Counted from the stretch's first letter, positions 1-8,563 are shown. The stretch: 64,000 nt of DNA from Oceanobacillus sojae (GCF_007991515.1 NZ_BJYM01000015.1:82933-146932); one strand, 5' to 3'. Notes: generated by a model from the sequence alone, not told the origin. Made by a program: numbers and translations.

Positions 1-729
1 GCAACAGTTAATTCTTCTCTTATTCAACAAGGTGATTCAGGTTCAGGAGTAGAAGAATTACAAAGTTCATTACAAAATCTTGGTTACTCTTCCAGCAATG
101 TAGATGGTATCTTTGGTGAACTTACTGCACAAGACGTAAGAAATTTCCAATCTGATCAAGGATTGCAGGTAGATGGTATTGTAGGACCAGCTACTTCTGA
201 AGCATTAGGAAATCCTGTTGAGGCAGCTCCAGAAGCGCCAAGCTCTGAAGAAGCTTCTGAACCGGAAGCAGATGAAGGTGAGCTTGTAATTGAGGAAGTA
301 GATAATTCTGACGACTCTAGTGAAACAGAAGCACCTGCTACAGCCAGCGGGGCAAATATTGTAGCTGCAGCAGAAAGTGCACTAGGAATTCCTTATCAAT
401 TCGGAGCATACACACCAGGAGACCCAAATCCTTCTGCATTAGACAGCAGTGGATTAATCAACTATACATTTGAACAAGTGGGTATCAGTGTTTCCCGTAC
501 ACACGCTGGAATGTGGGCAAATGACGGAGTGCATGTAGATTCTCCAAGCCCTGGCGATGTTGTTTTCTTCGAAGGAACTTACGATACAGCCGGTGCATCT
601 CATAGCGGAATCTACATTGGTAATAATCAAATGATTCACGCAAGCAGCGGAAGCGGTCAAATGGTTGTTGCAGATATGAGCATTGATTACTGGCAAGACC
701 ATTATCTTGGAGCTAAATCTTTTCAATAA
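1..729 (+). CDS. Peptidoglycan-binding / NlpC-P60 domain protein, 5' end outside window
   Basis: The frame is open from base 1, so the start lies upstream. The visible part carries a PG_binding_1 repeat (about residues 8-68, with the typical VDGIFG and VDGIVGPAT turns), an acidic Glu/Ala/Ser-rich linker (about 75-115) and a C-terminal NlpC/P60 domain ending in YLGAKSFQ. Such proteins are secreted and cut D-Glu-diamino-acid bonds in cell-wall peptides. The nucleophile motif, usually DCSG, reads LDSSGL here (codons GAC AGC AGT GGA), so the catalytic Cys is Ser. The second catalytic residue is present as His in GASHSGIYIG, with a further His in MIHASS. Either the domain is catalytically dead and acts as a wall binder, or it works with Ser. 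The family call is firm; activity is doubtful. A terminator follows at once. Confidence 0.88.
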   Translation, partial: ATVNSSLIQQGDSGSGVEELQSSLQNLGYSSSNVDGIFGELTAQDVRNFQSDQGLQVDGIVGPATSEALGNPVEAAPEAPSSEEASEPEADEGELVIEEVDNSDDSSETEAPATASGANIVAAAESALGIPYQFGAYTPGDPNPSALDSSGLINYTFEQVGISVSRTHAGMWANDGVHVDSPSPGDVVFFEGTYDTAGASHSGIYIGNNQMIHASSGSGQMVVADMSIDYWQDHYLGAKSFQ

Positions 730-740
730 TAATTTTTAAA

Positions 741-770
741 ACAGGCGTAAGCAGTTACGCTTGTTTTTTT
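741..770 (+). terminator. Rho-independent terminator of the NlpC/P60 gene
   Basis: ACAGGCGTAA pairs with TTACGCTTGT across a short loop and is followed by a run of T, 11 bases after the stop codon. Confidence 0.85.
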
Positions 771-797
771 ATGTCCACATTTCTAACCATTTTTTGT

Positions 798-896
798 TAT
801 AATCAATGTAATTCAATCTAAAGGAGCTGATTTAAAATGAAACAGGTTATACAGGTGATTGGAAAGTAAAGATATTTTCCCTTTTCAATCATTTTT
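798..896 (+). promoter_or_regulatory. Promoter, 10-codon leader ORF and attenuator-like hairpin before the acetyltransferase
   Basis: A TATAAT hexamer at 798-803 is followed by AAAGGAGCTG and an ATG at 837 that opens a 10-codon ORF (MKQVIQVIGK, stop TAA at 867-869). The ORF overlaps a hairpin, TGATTGGAAA (856-865) with TTTTCAATCA (882-891), followed by TTTTT. The layout resembles a translated leader with a terminator. It could equally be a decayed gene remnant. Confidence 0.4.
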
Positions 897-945
897 CATA
901 GAAAAAATCAAACAAAAATGAAGTGAAAAGGAGATTCATCATTTG

Positions 946-1494
946 ATGTATACAGATAATAACCTTACGATTCGCACTATTAAAAAAGAAGATTTACCAC
1001 GTTTGTGGGAACTGATTTTTAAAAATGAAAAACCGGAATGGAAAAAATGGGACGCCCCTTATTTCCCACATCAGACAAAACCGTTAGAAGCCTATTTGTC
1101 AGAGCAAGAAGTTTGGTTAGCTTCCGAAAATTGCTGGATTGTAGAAGTTGACGGTCAGGTTCGGGGAACAGTTTCTTATTACTGGGAGCACGAGCCTTCA
1201 TCCTGGCTGGAAATGGGTATTGTATTACATGAAGCAGAATCCTGGGGGAAGAGCATCGGCACACGAGCTTTGAGATTATGGATTAATCATCTCTTTAACC
1301 ATTTACCCCTCGTACGTGTCGGTTTAACTACCTGGTCCGGCAACCAGCGGATGATTCGAGTAGCGGAAAAACTCGGGATGCAGATGGAAGCACGGATTCG
1401 GAAGGTCCGGTATTACAATGGAGAATATTATGATTCTATCCGTATGGGGATGCTGCGCGAGGAATGGGAACAGCAATATTACAGTAATTATTAA
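946..1494 (+). CDS. GNAT family N-acetyltransferase (RimJ/RimL-like)
   Basis: The 182-residue protein has the single-domain GNAT fold. Strand and helix spacing match RimJ/RimL relatives, with the acetyl-CoA loop around ESWGKSIGTRALRLW (about residues 97-111) and the C-terminal GNQRMIRVAEKLGM block followed by a beta bulge (EARIRKVRYYNGEYYDSIRMGM) typical of the family. It should transfer an acetyl group from acetyl-CoA to an amine; the substrate cannot be read from sequence. AAAAGGAG lies at 926-933. The ATG at 946 is used here, but an in-frame TTG at 943 has better spacing (9 bases) and could be the true start. It stands alone between two terminators. Confidence 0.85.
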   Translation: MYTDNNLTIRTIKKEDLPRLWELIFKNEKPEWKKWDAPYFPHQTKPLEAYLSEQEVWLASENCWIVEVDGQVRGTVSYYWEHEPSSWLEMGIVLHEAESWGKSIGTRALRLWINHLFNHLPLVRVGLTTWSGNQRMIRVAEKLGMQMEARIRKVRYYNGEYYDSIRMGMLREEWEQQYYSNY

Positions 1495-1539
1495 TCTAAA
1501 AAAGACAGGTCTTTTACGAGACTTGTCTTTTTTAGATTA
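1492..1539. terminator. Bidirectional terminator between acetyltransferase and Crp/Fnr gene
   Basis: TAATCTAAAAAAGACAGGTC pairs almost perfectly with the complementary arm ending TTTTTTAGATTA, giving A and T runs on both sides. It contains the stop codons of both convergent genes. Confidence 0.9.
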
Positions 1540-2203
1540 ATAATAAACGGTTCTCCAATTCCTTTTTATCATGAAGTTTTATTTTATTTCTATTCCTTTT
1601 AATAAGTCCTTCTTTTTCCAGCCATTTTAATTTTCGGGAAACTGTTTCTGGTGTTGTTCCCAAGAAAGAAGCTAATTCTTTCATTTTCATTGGAATTTCT
1701 ACTTGCGCTGATTCAGTGGTTTTATATAAATCAAGGAGATACGTCATTAAGCGTTCTTCCACTTTTTCCATCATTAAAAATCGGGTTTGCTGTTCTGCCT
1801 CCATCATTTTTTGGGCATTGATTTCTAACAGCTTCAAACTTAATTGCGGATACTGCAATAATATTTTTTGAAAATCCTCCTGTGTTAACAAGCAGACTTC
1901 TGTTTGTTGCAATGCTTCAGCAAATAGATTTTCATTTCGGGCTCCTAACAGCAAACCTTCCCCTTCATAGCCACTGGGTCCGACAACTCTTAATAATTGC
2001 TCGCGGCCAGCTGCTGAAAGTTGATATACCTTCATATTTCCACGTGCAACCACAACTAATTTCGGGTCTCCATCGGGTGTAATAATCTGCTCTCCTTTTT
2101 CAAAAATACGATGATTTACCAGCGGATTAATCAACCTTTGATCTTCTAAATTCAAATGATGAAAAAGTGGTACTGCGGCTACACATAAATGCTCTTGGTT
2201 CAT
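1532..2203 (-). CDS. Crp/Fnr family transcriptional regulator
   Basis: The 223-residue protein has an N-terminal cyclic-nucleotide-binding-like beta barrel (about 15-130), a long dimer helix (about 125-160) and a C-terminal winged helix whose recognition helix reads TTPETVSRKLKWLEKEGLI. The N-terminus CVAAVPLF with Cys7 matches FLP/FNR-like proteins that sense redox or metal through cysteines; few other Cys are present, so a 4Fe-4S cluster is unlikely. It is the last gene of an operon with an HMA-domain chaperone and a P-type ATPase. A perfect TTGAT-N4-ATCAA box in front of that operon (4497-4510) is the expected target of this family, so autoregulation is likely. The start is the ATG preceded by GGAGGG. 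Confidence 0.88.
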   Translation of the reverse strand: MNQEHLCVAAVPLFHHLNLEDQRLINPLVNHRIFEKGEQIITPDGDPKLVVVARGNMKVYQLSAAGREQLLRVVGPSGYEGEGLLLGARNENLFAEALQQTEVCLLTQEDFQKILLQYPQLSLKLLEINAQKMMEAEQQTRFLMMEKVEERLMTYLLDLYKTTESAQVEIPMKMKELASFLGTTPETVSRKLKWLEKEGLIKRNRNKIKLHDKKELENRLLLI

Positions 2204-2274
2204 CGTAAGCCCTCCGTTTCAAAATCCGGCTTTATTTAAGAAATTGAATAAAGCTGAGAATCTATCTTCTTTTC

Positions 2275-2505
2275 TCAATTATATGCCTGTACTTTTGTAT
2301 TTTCTACTGTATAACCCAGATTTTCAATAACTCCTGTTAATTTGTCAGCACTTGTTTCCTTATTATCAATTTCCGCTTTTACCTTGCTGGCATTAAATAG
2401 TACATTAACCTTTTTAACACCCTGCTGCTTCCGAACAGCACTTTCAATTTTTTGGATACATGATGGACAAGTTAGGCTTTCTAATTGAATTATTACTTTT
2501 TCCAT
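2275..2505 (-). CDS. HMA-domain metallochaperone (CopZ-like)
   Basis: The 76-residue protein is a single heavy-metal-associated domain with the metal-binding motif LTCPSCIQKIE near residues 12-20 (Cys13 and Cys16). The predicted beta-alpha-beta-beta-alpha-beta fold ends in ENLGYTVEN. Such proteins carry Cu(I) or another soft metal in the cytoplasm to a P-type ATPase. It sits 31 bases downstream of the ATPase gene, so the ATPase, which lacks an N-terminal HMA domain of its own, probably uses this protein in trans. The metal is not certain. Confidence 0.88.
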   Translation of the reverse strand: MEKVIIQLESLTCPSCIQKIESAVRKQQGVKKVNVLFNASKVKAEIDNKETSADKLTGVIENLGYTVENTKVQAYN

Positions 2506-2536
2506 GAATAACCCCTTCTTTCTTTTATTTATATTT

Positions 2537-4438
2537 TTATTGTGCTTCTAATTTTTCATTTAGTACTTGATAGCTATCAAGTTTTTCAAATTTTGTACGA
2601 TAACGTAATAGACGCATCCCATTGATAACAACTGCTAAGATGCTTAATTCATGTACCAGCATACCGCTGGCCATGTAAATATATCCGAAAACTAATCCGA
2701 TAAGCAGAAAAATCACTGTACCCACGGCAATAATGATATTTTCTTTCATATTTGCTACTGTTTTCTTTGCTAAACCAAAAGCGTGAATTAATTTTTTAAA
2801 ATCAGAATGTATTAAAACAATATCAGAGGTGTCCACCGCTACGTCCGTGCCATTTCCCATTGCAATTCCTACATCTGCTAAAGCGATAGAAGGACTATCA
2901 TTCACACCATCACCGACAAAAGCTACCGTTCTTCCTTTATCTTGAAGCCGTTTCATAAAGCTGGATTTATCTTCTGGAAGGAAGTCACCATGGATCTCCG
3001 TTATTCCCAATTCATTTCCCACCATCTCTGCTGTTGTCTGATTATCTCCTGTCAACATTACAAAATACTTTATTCCCATTTGTTTTAATATCCGCAGCGT
3101 TCCTTTTGCATCTGGACGAACTTGGTCTTTAACACCAATTAACAATGCCAGCTGATTATTAATTGCTGCAAACACCGTAGAATTTCCTGATTGTTGGAGG
3201 CGGAGTAAGTCCTGTTCTGCTTGACTGTTTACTAAAACAGCATGATTCTCCATTAATGTTTGATTACCAATTATTATTTTCTGTGCATCGATTTGTGCAA
3301 TAATTCCCTGTCCTTTCACAACTTCTGTTTTATTAATTTTTGCATATCTGGTTTCCCTCACATAGTCTAATATTGCTTGTCCCAACGGGTGCTCTGATTC
3401 TCTTTCCACACTGGCAGTCAGCCAAAGCGCTTCTTGTATATCATCCGTATACGCTTTCACTTCAGAAACTGCCGGCTTGCCATTGGTTAATGTCCCTGTT
3501 TTATCAAATATCATTGTATCTACTTTACTAACTGCGTTCATCAATTCACCGTTCTTTATTAAAATGCCATTCTTTGCTCCATTTCCAATTCCGGCAACGT
3601 TAGAAACAGGTACACCAATAACCAATGCTCCTGGACATCCTAAAATCAAAATCGTGATTGCCAAGTGGATATTCTGAAAAAGAAAACCGACGATAAACGC
3701 AAGCAGCAATACAATCGGCGTGTAGTACTTTGCAAAACGGTCAATAAATCGTTCCGCTTTAGATTTATTATCCTGTGCTTCTTCAACAAGTTCAATAATT
3801 TTTCCAAAAGTCGTGTCTTCCCCTATTTTCTCAGCTTCTATCTTCAACGTACCATTTTCTAAAATTGTACCGGCAAACACTTTCTCTCCGATTGCTTTGC
3901 CAGTTACCCTGGATTCTCCTGTCACGCTCGCTTCATTGATATAGCCATCCCCTTCTCGAATAGCACCATCTACAGGGATTTGTGCTCCCGTTTTAACAAG
4001 AAGCAAATCTCCTTTATTTACTTCCTCAATAGGAATTTCTTCTATGTCAGCTTTATCGATCCGTAAAGCACTGGCAGGTGCCATTTTTATGAGTTCCTGA
4101 ATGGCTGAACGTGTTCTCTCTAGTGTCTTTTGTTCCAATAAACCTCCAAATAAAAACAGAAAGATAACAATAGCTGATTCACTGAACTCACCAATGATAA
4201 ACGCTCCAGATACAGCAATAGATACCAACAATTCAATACTGATTATTTTTACTTTTAGTGCTTGATACGCTTGGATAAATATCGAAGGAATACCAATAAC
4301 GGAAGCCATTATCATTGCAAGTGAATATCCTAAATCCCAATCAAATGAAAATTTAAAAATAAACCCTAGAACAATCAAAACACCGCCGATAAGTACAAAG
4401 GTATACTTATGTTTTATAAATAATTTCTGCAACTTCAT
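2537..4438 (-). CDS. Heavy-metal-translocating P1B-type ATPase
   Basis: The 633-residue integral membrane pump has the actuator motif TGES (about 170), phosphorylation motif DKTGTLT (about 311), SEHPLG in the nucleotide-binding domain, GDGVNDSPS in the P domain and about eight membrane helices. No HMA domain is fused; a separate HMA protein follows. The metal-site motif in the sixth helix reads GCPGALV instead of the usual CPC, so metal choice (Zn, Cd, Cu or another) cannot be taken from the canonical motif. The start is placed at ATG 4438, preceded by AGGAGGGAAAGAA. An upstream in-frame ATG at 4462 would put this ribosome site inside the coding region. First gene of a three-gene operon under an FNR-type box. 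Confidence 0.9.
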   Translation of the reverse strand: MKLQKLFIKHKYTFVLIGGVLIVLGFIFKFSFDWDLGYSLAMIMASVIGIPSIFIQAYQALKVKIISIELLVSIAVSGAFIIGEFSESAIVIFLFLFGGLLEQKTLERTRSAIQELIKMAPASALRIDKADIEEIPIEEVNKGDLLLVKTGAQIPVDGAIREGDGYINEASVTGESRVTGKAIGEKVFAGTILENGTLKIEAEKIGEDTTFGKIIELVEEAQDNKSKAERFIDRFAKYYTPIVLLLAFIVGFLFQNIHLAITILILGCPGALVIGVPVSNVAGIGNGAKNGILIKNGELMNAVSKVDTMIFDKTGTLTNGKPAVSEVKAYTDDIQEALWLTASVERESEHPLGQAILDYVRETRYAKINKTEVVKGQGIIAQIDAQKIIIGNQTLMENHAVLVNSQAEQDLLRLQQSGNSTVFAAINNQLALLIGVKDQVRPDAKGTLRILKQMGIKYFVMLTGDNQTTAEMVGNELGITEIHGDFLPEDKSSFMKRLQDKGRTVAFVGDGVNDSPSIALADVGIAMGNGTDVAVDTSDIVLIHSDFKKLIHAFGLAKKTVANMKENIIIAVGTVIFLLIGLVFGYIYMASGMLVHELSILAVVINGMRLLRYRTKFEKLDSYQVLNEKLEAQ

Positions 4439-4470
4439 TTTCTTTCCCTCCTCTCTGTTCACACTGTTAT

Positions 4471-4510
4471 TTTATAATGAGGGAAAAAGAAAATAATTGA
4501 TGACTATCAA
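4471..4510 (-). promoter_or_regulatory. Promoter with perfect FNR-type box for the metal-ATPase operon
   Basis: TTGAT-GACT-ATCAA at 4497-4510 is a perfect Crp/Fnr palindrome. On the minus strand a TATAAA hexamer lies at 4476-4471, placing the box centre about 40 bases upstream of the expected start site, the geometry of class II activation. The Crp/Fnr gene at the operon end is the obvious candidate binder. Confidence 0.75.
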
Positions 4511-4554
4511 GATATGAAAAAACACTCTCGAAAATGGTGATTTATTTCAAATAA

Positions 4555-4580
4555 AAAAAGTACCTCGAAAGGTACTTTTT
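4555..4580. terminator. Bidirectional hairpin terminator
   Basis: AAAAAGTACC-TCGAAA-GGTACTTTTT is a perfect 10-bp stem with T runs on both strands, insulating the ATPase promoter from the upstream minus-strand gene. Confidence 0.85.
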
Positions 4581-4737
4581 ATTCAATATATTCCAGAATA
4601 ATTCTTAAACAAAAGCTTGTTCTTCGTTTTTTAATAACAGTTCCTTTTAGCTGATTAATATATACAGAAAAAAGAATTTGTATTAAAACAATACTACATT
4701 TTGCGGGAATTTTTGGTGAGATAAATAATCACAAATG

Positions 4738-4800
4738 TTTCCTGTAAGGCGAGTAATCGCAAAAGTACTTCGATGGGGCAAGTAATCGCAGCTCCAGCCC
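4738..4800. repeat. Partial copies of the GAGTAATCGCA intergenic repeat
   Basis: GGCGAGTAATCGCA and then GATGGGGCAAGTAATCGCAG occur here. The second matches the terminal inverted repeats of the element at 32540-32788. The rest of 4581-4864 holds no gene that can be recognised. Confidence 0.6.
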
Positions 4801-4864
4801 AACCTACCGAAAGATATCATAAATAGTTCATTAATCATCATATAGCTGCTTTTTGCGCGCCCTC

Positions 4865-5173
4865 TTATAAAACACCTTTTGTTACTCTTGCTAATACTTT
4901 GTTAAGCAAACCTAAACAACAAAATAGTACGGCAACTACAATTACAAAAAATATGGCAGAACGGAGAAAAGTAAATGGGATAAAGCTGACAAGCCAGTTT
5001 CCAACATAATAAATAAGTACAAATACAATCGCAACTGTTACCAAATACGAAATAAGCACGCCGAATACTTGAACATAATTAAGTTTTGAATACGTTTCTT
5101 TAAGTTCTTTTCTGTTTTTCCAAAAATTAAAAACTAATAAAACAGTACACAAAACAGAAAGTACACCAGCCAA
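4865..5173 (-). CDS. Small membrane protein of unknown function
   Basis: The 102-residue protein has an N-terminal hydrophobic segment (about 3-17), a short basic loop (KNRKELKETYSKLNY) and two further membrane helices (about 36-60 and 72-92), ending in a basic tail. The family is not recognised. The start is a TTG preceded by GAGGTGGAG. It lies 70 bases downstream of the ABC permease gene on the same strand and could be cotranscribed with it; nothing in the sequence gives a function. Confidence 0.55.
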   Translation of the reverse strand: MAGVLSVLCTVLLVFNFWKNRKELKETYSKLNYVQVFGVLISYLVTVAIVFVLIYYVGNWLVSFIPFTFLRSAIFFVIVVAVLFCCLGLLNKVLARVTKGVL

Positions 5174-5243
5174 GAATCTCCACCTCTATTTCTATGTTGT
5201 AAATCTTCTGCTGCTTATCAAACTATTCTAATAGCATCATTTA

Positions 5244-5948
5244 TTACCGTCTTCTATTTGCCAATATTAGAAACAACAGCAGAATAATTCCAGCATAAAT
5301 CATAATCCATAAAAATGGAAGATAGGATATACCGGACAAACTTTCTCCCTTCCATTGAATCAGTGGCCGTTGTGTAATTGTTGCTGGGGGTAAAAGCCAG
5401 ACAATGTATTTAAACGATGCAGGTAAAATATTCTCAATACCGGGTGCAGCAATAGACAAAATAATAGTCAGCACTAAACCTCCATAAGCGTTGATAGCAC
5501 TTTCCATCATCATCTTACTAAAAAATCCGGCAACACCAATTCCCAGAACAGCTAAGAGAAGATGATTTACAAAGGATATGAAACCAACGGCAGGAGATAC
5601 AGAATCAGAAAACATATTAAAAATAATGGGATAGAGAAATGCAAATACAGTTAACAGAGCGGCAATCAGTGCAACAGTCAACAATTTTGCCAGATAATAC
5701 CGATAGCTGCTTCCCAAATGCAAAATCATCAGCTGTCTTTGTACAGGTGAATCCAGGGATAGAACACTCAAACACAGCCAGGCGGAAATCACAAATAAAA
5801 ATAATGCCGTAATCGCATAACTATCAATAATTGGATTTGGCTTGTATGTATAAAACACCAGGATTAACACAAAAAAAGTGGAAATTGGCGGAAAATATTT
5901 ATGGGAACGTACATAGTCATGCAAACTATATTGAATTACATCTTTCAA
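5244..5948 (-). CDS. ABC transporter permease, ABC-2-like
   Basis: The 234-residue protein has about six membrane helices and no ATPase motif. It begins 11 bases after the ATPase gene, so the two form one exporter. The N-terminus MKDVIQYSLHDYVRSHKYFPP, with an early amphipathic stretch, fits small ABC-2-type permeases. The substrate is unknown; no precursor peptide or resistance gene is apparent next to it. Confidence 0.78.
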   Translation of the reverse strand: MKDVIQYSLHDYVRSHKYFPPISTFFVLILVFYTYKPNPIIDSYAITALFLFVISAWLCLSVLSLDSPVQRQLMILHLGSSYRYYLAKLLTVALIAALLTVFAFLYPIIFNMFSDSVSPAVGFISFVNHLLLAVLGIGVAGFFSKMMMESAINAYGGLVLTIILSIAAPGIENILPASFKYIVWLLPPATITQRPLIQWKGESLSGISYLPFLWIMIYAGIILLLFLILANRRR

Positions 5949-5959
5949 AAAATCTCTCC

Positions 5960-6793
5960 TTAGTTATTAACATCTGTGCTGTTAACAGATTCGATACTTC
6001 CTCCAGATTTAAGAACTCTCATTAAAATTTGATTACTATTTTTAGAGCTTACATATAGTAATAATCTATCTTCTCTTTTTTCACTATATAATACTTCCTT
6101 CCATTCCTCTACATCGCTATCTATGAAGCCTTTTGTCTCAATCAGCTTCATACCTTGTTTTTCCGTCAGCATTTCTTCTGCCAGGCGGCCATCTCTTATG
6201 TAATAGGTTTGATCCACAATCCCCTCAAATATAGAAGCTTCATGATAGGTCAACAATACCGTTGTCTTCTGCTCCTTCAATTCGCTGATGATAGAAAGTA
6301 ATTCCTGCTGCGCTGATATATCCAATCCAGATAACGGCTCATCCAGAATTAATAGTTCCGGCTGCTGAAGAATTGCTTGAATAATCCCGACTTTTTGGAT
6401 ATTCCCCTTGGATAACTCATTAATTCTTCGATTACTCCATTTATCTAATTGAAAACGACGCAATAATAATGAAATACGCTGTTCCAGAATAGCTTCTGGG
6501 ATACCATTTATCTTTCCGATATAGTGCAAATACTCATCCGGTGTAAAACGGAGATATTTGGGAAACCTTTCCGGTACATAACCAGTCCGCATGTTCTTAA
6601 AAGCATATAAAATCTTCCCTGAATCCGGCCGTTCTATCCCTGCTGCAATCCGTAAAAAGGTGCTTTTACCGCTTCCATTCTCCCCCAGTATGGCAATAAC
6701 CTGTTTTTCTTTTATGTGAAGGGAAACATCATATAAAACTTTCTTCTTTCCATATTTCTTGTTAATATTTTTTAGTTCTGCAAGCTGCTTCAT
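5960..6793 (-). CDS. ABC transporter ATP-binding protein
   Basis: The 277-residue protein has Walker A GENGSGKST (about residue 40), a signature-like LSKGNIQKVGII, Walker B ELLILDEPLSGLD and the switch His in LTYHEAS. The signature reads LSKGN rather than LSGGQ, as in several drug/peptide exporter ATPases of Bacillota. A C-terminal extension of about 70 residues follows the ATPase core. It energises the permease encoded directly downstream. Confidence 0.88.
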   Translation of the reverse strand: MKQLAELKNINKKYGKKKVLYDVSLHIKEKQVIAILGENGSGKSTFLRIAAGIERPDSGKILYAFKNMRTGYVPERFPKYLRFTPDEYLHYIGKINGIPEAILEQRISLLLRRFQLDKWSNRRINELSKGNIQKVGIIQAILQQPELLILDEPLSGLDISAQQELLSIISELKEQKTTVLLTYHEASIFEGIVDQTYYIRDGRLAEEMLTEKQGMKLIETKGFIDSDVEEWKEVLYSEKREDRLLLYVSSKNSNQILMRVLKSGGSIESVNSTDVNN

Positions 6794-6874
6794 GCAATAC
6801 TCCTTGTTGTGTCATTTCATCATATCTCTGTATAACACTTGGAAAATATATTTTCATATACTAACGGAAGCTGG

Positions 6875-7597
6875 TTATACTTTTTGCTTCATCAAATAGC
6901 TGTTATAATCCTGAAAAGCCACAGCCAGATTTTCAACCTTAAAATCCGGCCAGAATGTTTTATCCGCCCATAAATAGGCATTATGTATCTGCCAAAGCAG
7001 GAAATTACTAATTCTGCGTTCTCCGGCAGTACGAATCAAAATATCAATATCAGACTGCTCCTGTGTATCTAAATAATGATTAAAATTTTCTACATTAAGC
7101 GACTGAATGATTGTATTATCTTCTTGTGACGCATCGTTAATTCTTTTTATAGCCCGAATAATTTCAGACCTTGCTCCATAATTTAGAGCTATATTACAAA
7201 CCATACCATCATTATCTTTGGTCAACAAAATAGTTTTGTTTATTTCCTCTATTAATTTTTCCGGTAATCCATTCAAATCACCAATATGAAGGAAACGTAT
7301 ATTATTTTCTATCGCTTCCTGTCTCCACTCAAGCAAAAATTTCACAAATAACTGCATTAAATAATTTATTTCTTTGATTGGGCGCTTCCAATTTTCAGTG
7401 GAAAATCCATAGAGAGATAAATATTTTACGCCTGCTTTCTTACATTCAATAGTCATCTCCTTCACAGTATTCACACCTGCAAGATGACCGGCACTGCGCG
7501 GCAATCCCCGTTTTTTTGCCCATCGTCCATTTCCATCACAAATCATTGCTACATGCTTTGGTATATAGTCCAAATTCGTCCAATAATCTGTATTCAT
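6875..7597 (-). CDS. Cis-prenyltransferase (UppS-like polyprenyl diphosphate synthase)
   Basis: The 240-residue protein carries the hallmark blocks of the undecaprenyl diphosphate synthase family: CDGNGRWAKKRGLPRSAGH near the N-terminus, FSTENWKRP (about 77), NYGARSEI (about 147), LIRTAGERRISNFLLWQ and WPDF. These cytoplasmic enzymes extend farnesyl diphosphate with isopentenyl diphosphate in cis. The usual housekeeping neighbours (frr, cdsA, dxr) are absent, so this is probably a second copy with a special or accessory role. The start is the ATG at 7597 behind AAGGAG; an upstream in-frame extension has no better site. It lies between an APH-like kinase and an ABC exporter. Confidence 0.88.
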   Translation of the reverse strand: MNTDYWTNLDYIPKHVAMICDGNGRWAKKRGLPRSAGHLAGVNTVKEMTIECKKAGVKYLSLYGFSTENWKRPIKEINYLMQLFVKFLLEWRQEAIENNIRFLHIGDLNGLPEKLIEEINKTILLTKDNDGMVCNIALNYGARSEIIRAIKRINDASQEDNTIIQSLNVENFNHYLDTQEQSDIDILIRTAGERRISNFLLWQIHNAYLWADKTFWPDFKVENLAVAFQDYNSYLMKQKV

Positions 7598-7660
7598 TGA
7601 TCCGCATCTCCTTAAGTAAAACATTTATACATCTTTTTAAGCAAAATTATTTTATTTCCA

Positions 7661-8413
7661 TTATAAACGATAGCTGTTAATAATTTCTATCCATTGGGCT
7701 GTATTCTCTGTTGACACTTGTTCTGATAACCTCGCTCCGGCAATTATTGGGGTCCACCGCAAAATCTCCTCTTTGGACAATCCGCTCTTCTCACAGTAAA
7801 TCTGAAGATAGCTGTCAGCCAATTCAGTAAAATGCTGACTATATAAAAGATATGTCCTGCATACATCGGCCCGGATGTCTCCGGCACTGGAGTCAACCCA
7901 GTCAATGATATACATCTTTCCGTCTGCTGAAATCAAATTAAACAGATGAAAATCTCCGTGACAAAGTCTGTTTTCAAAAGTCATCGTGTCCAGTCTTCGC
8001 AATAGATCGTTTTTATATTTTTCTGTTAAACTGACAGCCGCCTTAATCTGCCGGCAAAGCTTATCATACATTAACTCCGAAGCATCTAAATTGGAAATCA
8101 CCCGATGTATCTTTTGCTGGATATCCACGGAAACAGCCAGGTAATATTCTGCTTGTTCTTTATTACTTAAATACAAGTCTCCTAGAGTGCTTCCTTTAAT
8201 ATATTCCATCATAATAGCTTGTTTCCCCTGAAACTCACTAACATCGAAGACCTTCGGAACAGGAAGACCTGCTGAATTGGCAAACCTTTGTTTCCCCGCT
8301 TCCATCTCAGCTTCTGTATCAGGCAAATAATCATTGAAAACCTTTACAATTTTATTGTTATGAAGATATATTTCAGCAGTATTCCCTTTTGCTATTAGAG
8401 CATTTGTACTCAT
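7661..8413 (-). CDS. APH/choline-kinase-like phosphotransferase
   Basis: The 250-residue protein has the protein-kinase-like APH fold. It shows an ATP-anchoring AIMMEYIKG hinge (about 68), catalytic loop LCHGDFHLFN (about 151) and the metal-binding IDWVDSSAGDIRADV (about 170). Family members phosphorylate aminoglycosides, choline, homoserine and other small molecules; the substrate cannot be told from sequence. It lies 63 bases upstream of the cis-prenyltransferase on the same strand and is preceded by AAGGGAGAAG. Confidence 0.82.
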   Translation of the reverse strand: MSTNALIAKGNTAEIYLHNNKIVKVFNDYLPDTEAEMEAGKQRFANSAGLPVPKVFDVSEFQGKQAIMMEYIKGSTLGDLYLSNKEQAEYYLAVSVDIQQKIHRVISNLDASELMYDKLCRQIKAAVSLTEKYKNDLLRRLDTMTFENRLCHGDFHLFNLISADGKMYIIDWVDSSAGDIRADVCRTYLLYSQHFTELADSYLQIYCEKSGLSKEEILRWTPIIAGARLSEQVSTENTAQWIEIINSYRL

Positions 8414-8524
8414 TTCTTTCTTCTCCCTTGCCGATTCTTTTATCGTTCAGTTTCTATGTTTGATGCAGGTCATTTCATCAAGATATCACGTTGTTGTTTT
8501 ATTAAAATTTAAGTCCATATGATC

Positions 8525-8556
8525 AAAAAAACCGTAAAGCACGTTGCTAAACGGTT
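8525..8556 (-). terminator. Terminator downstream of sinR
   Basis: On the minus strand AACCGTTTAGC pairs with GCTTTACGGTT around a short loop and is followed by TTTTTT, directly after the sinR stop. Confidence 0.85.
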
Positions 8557-8563
8557 AGGTGAC

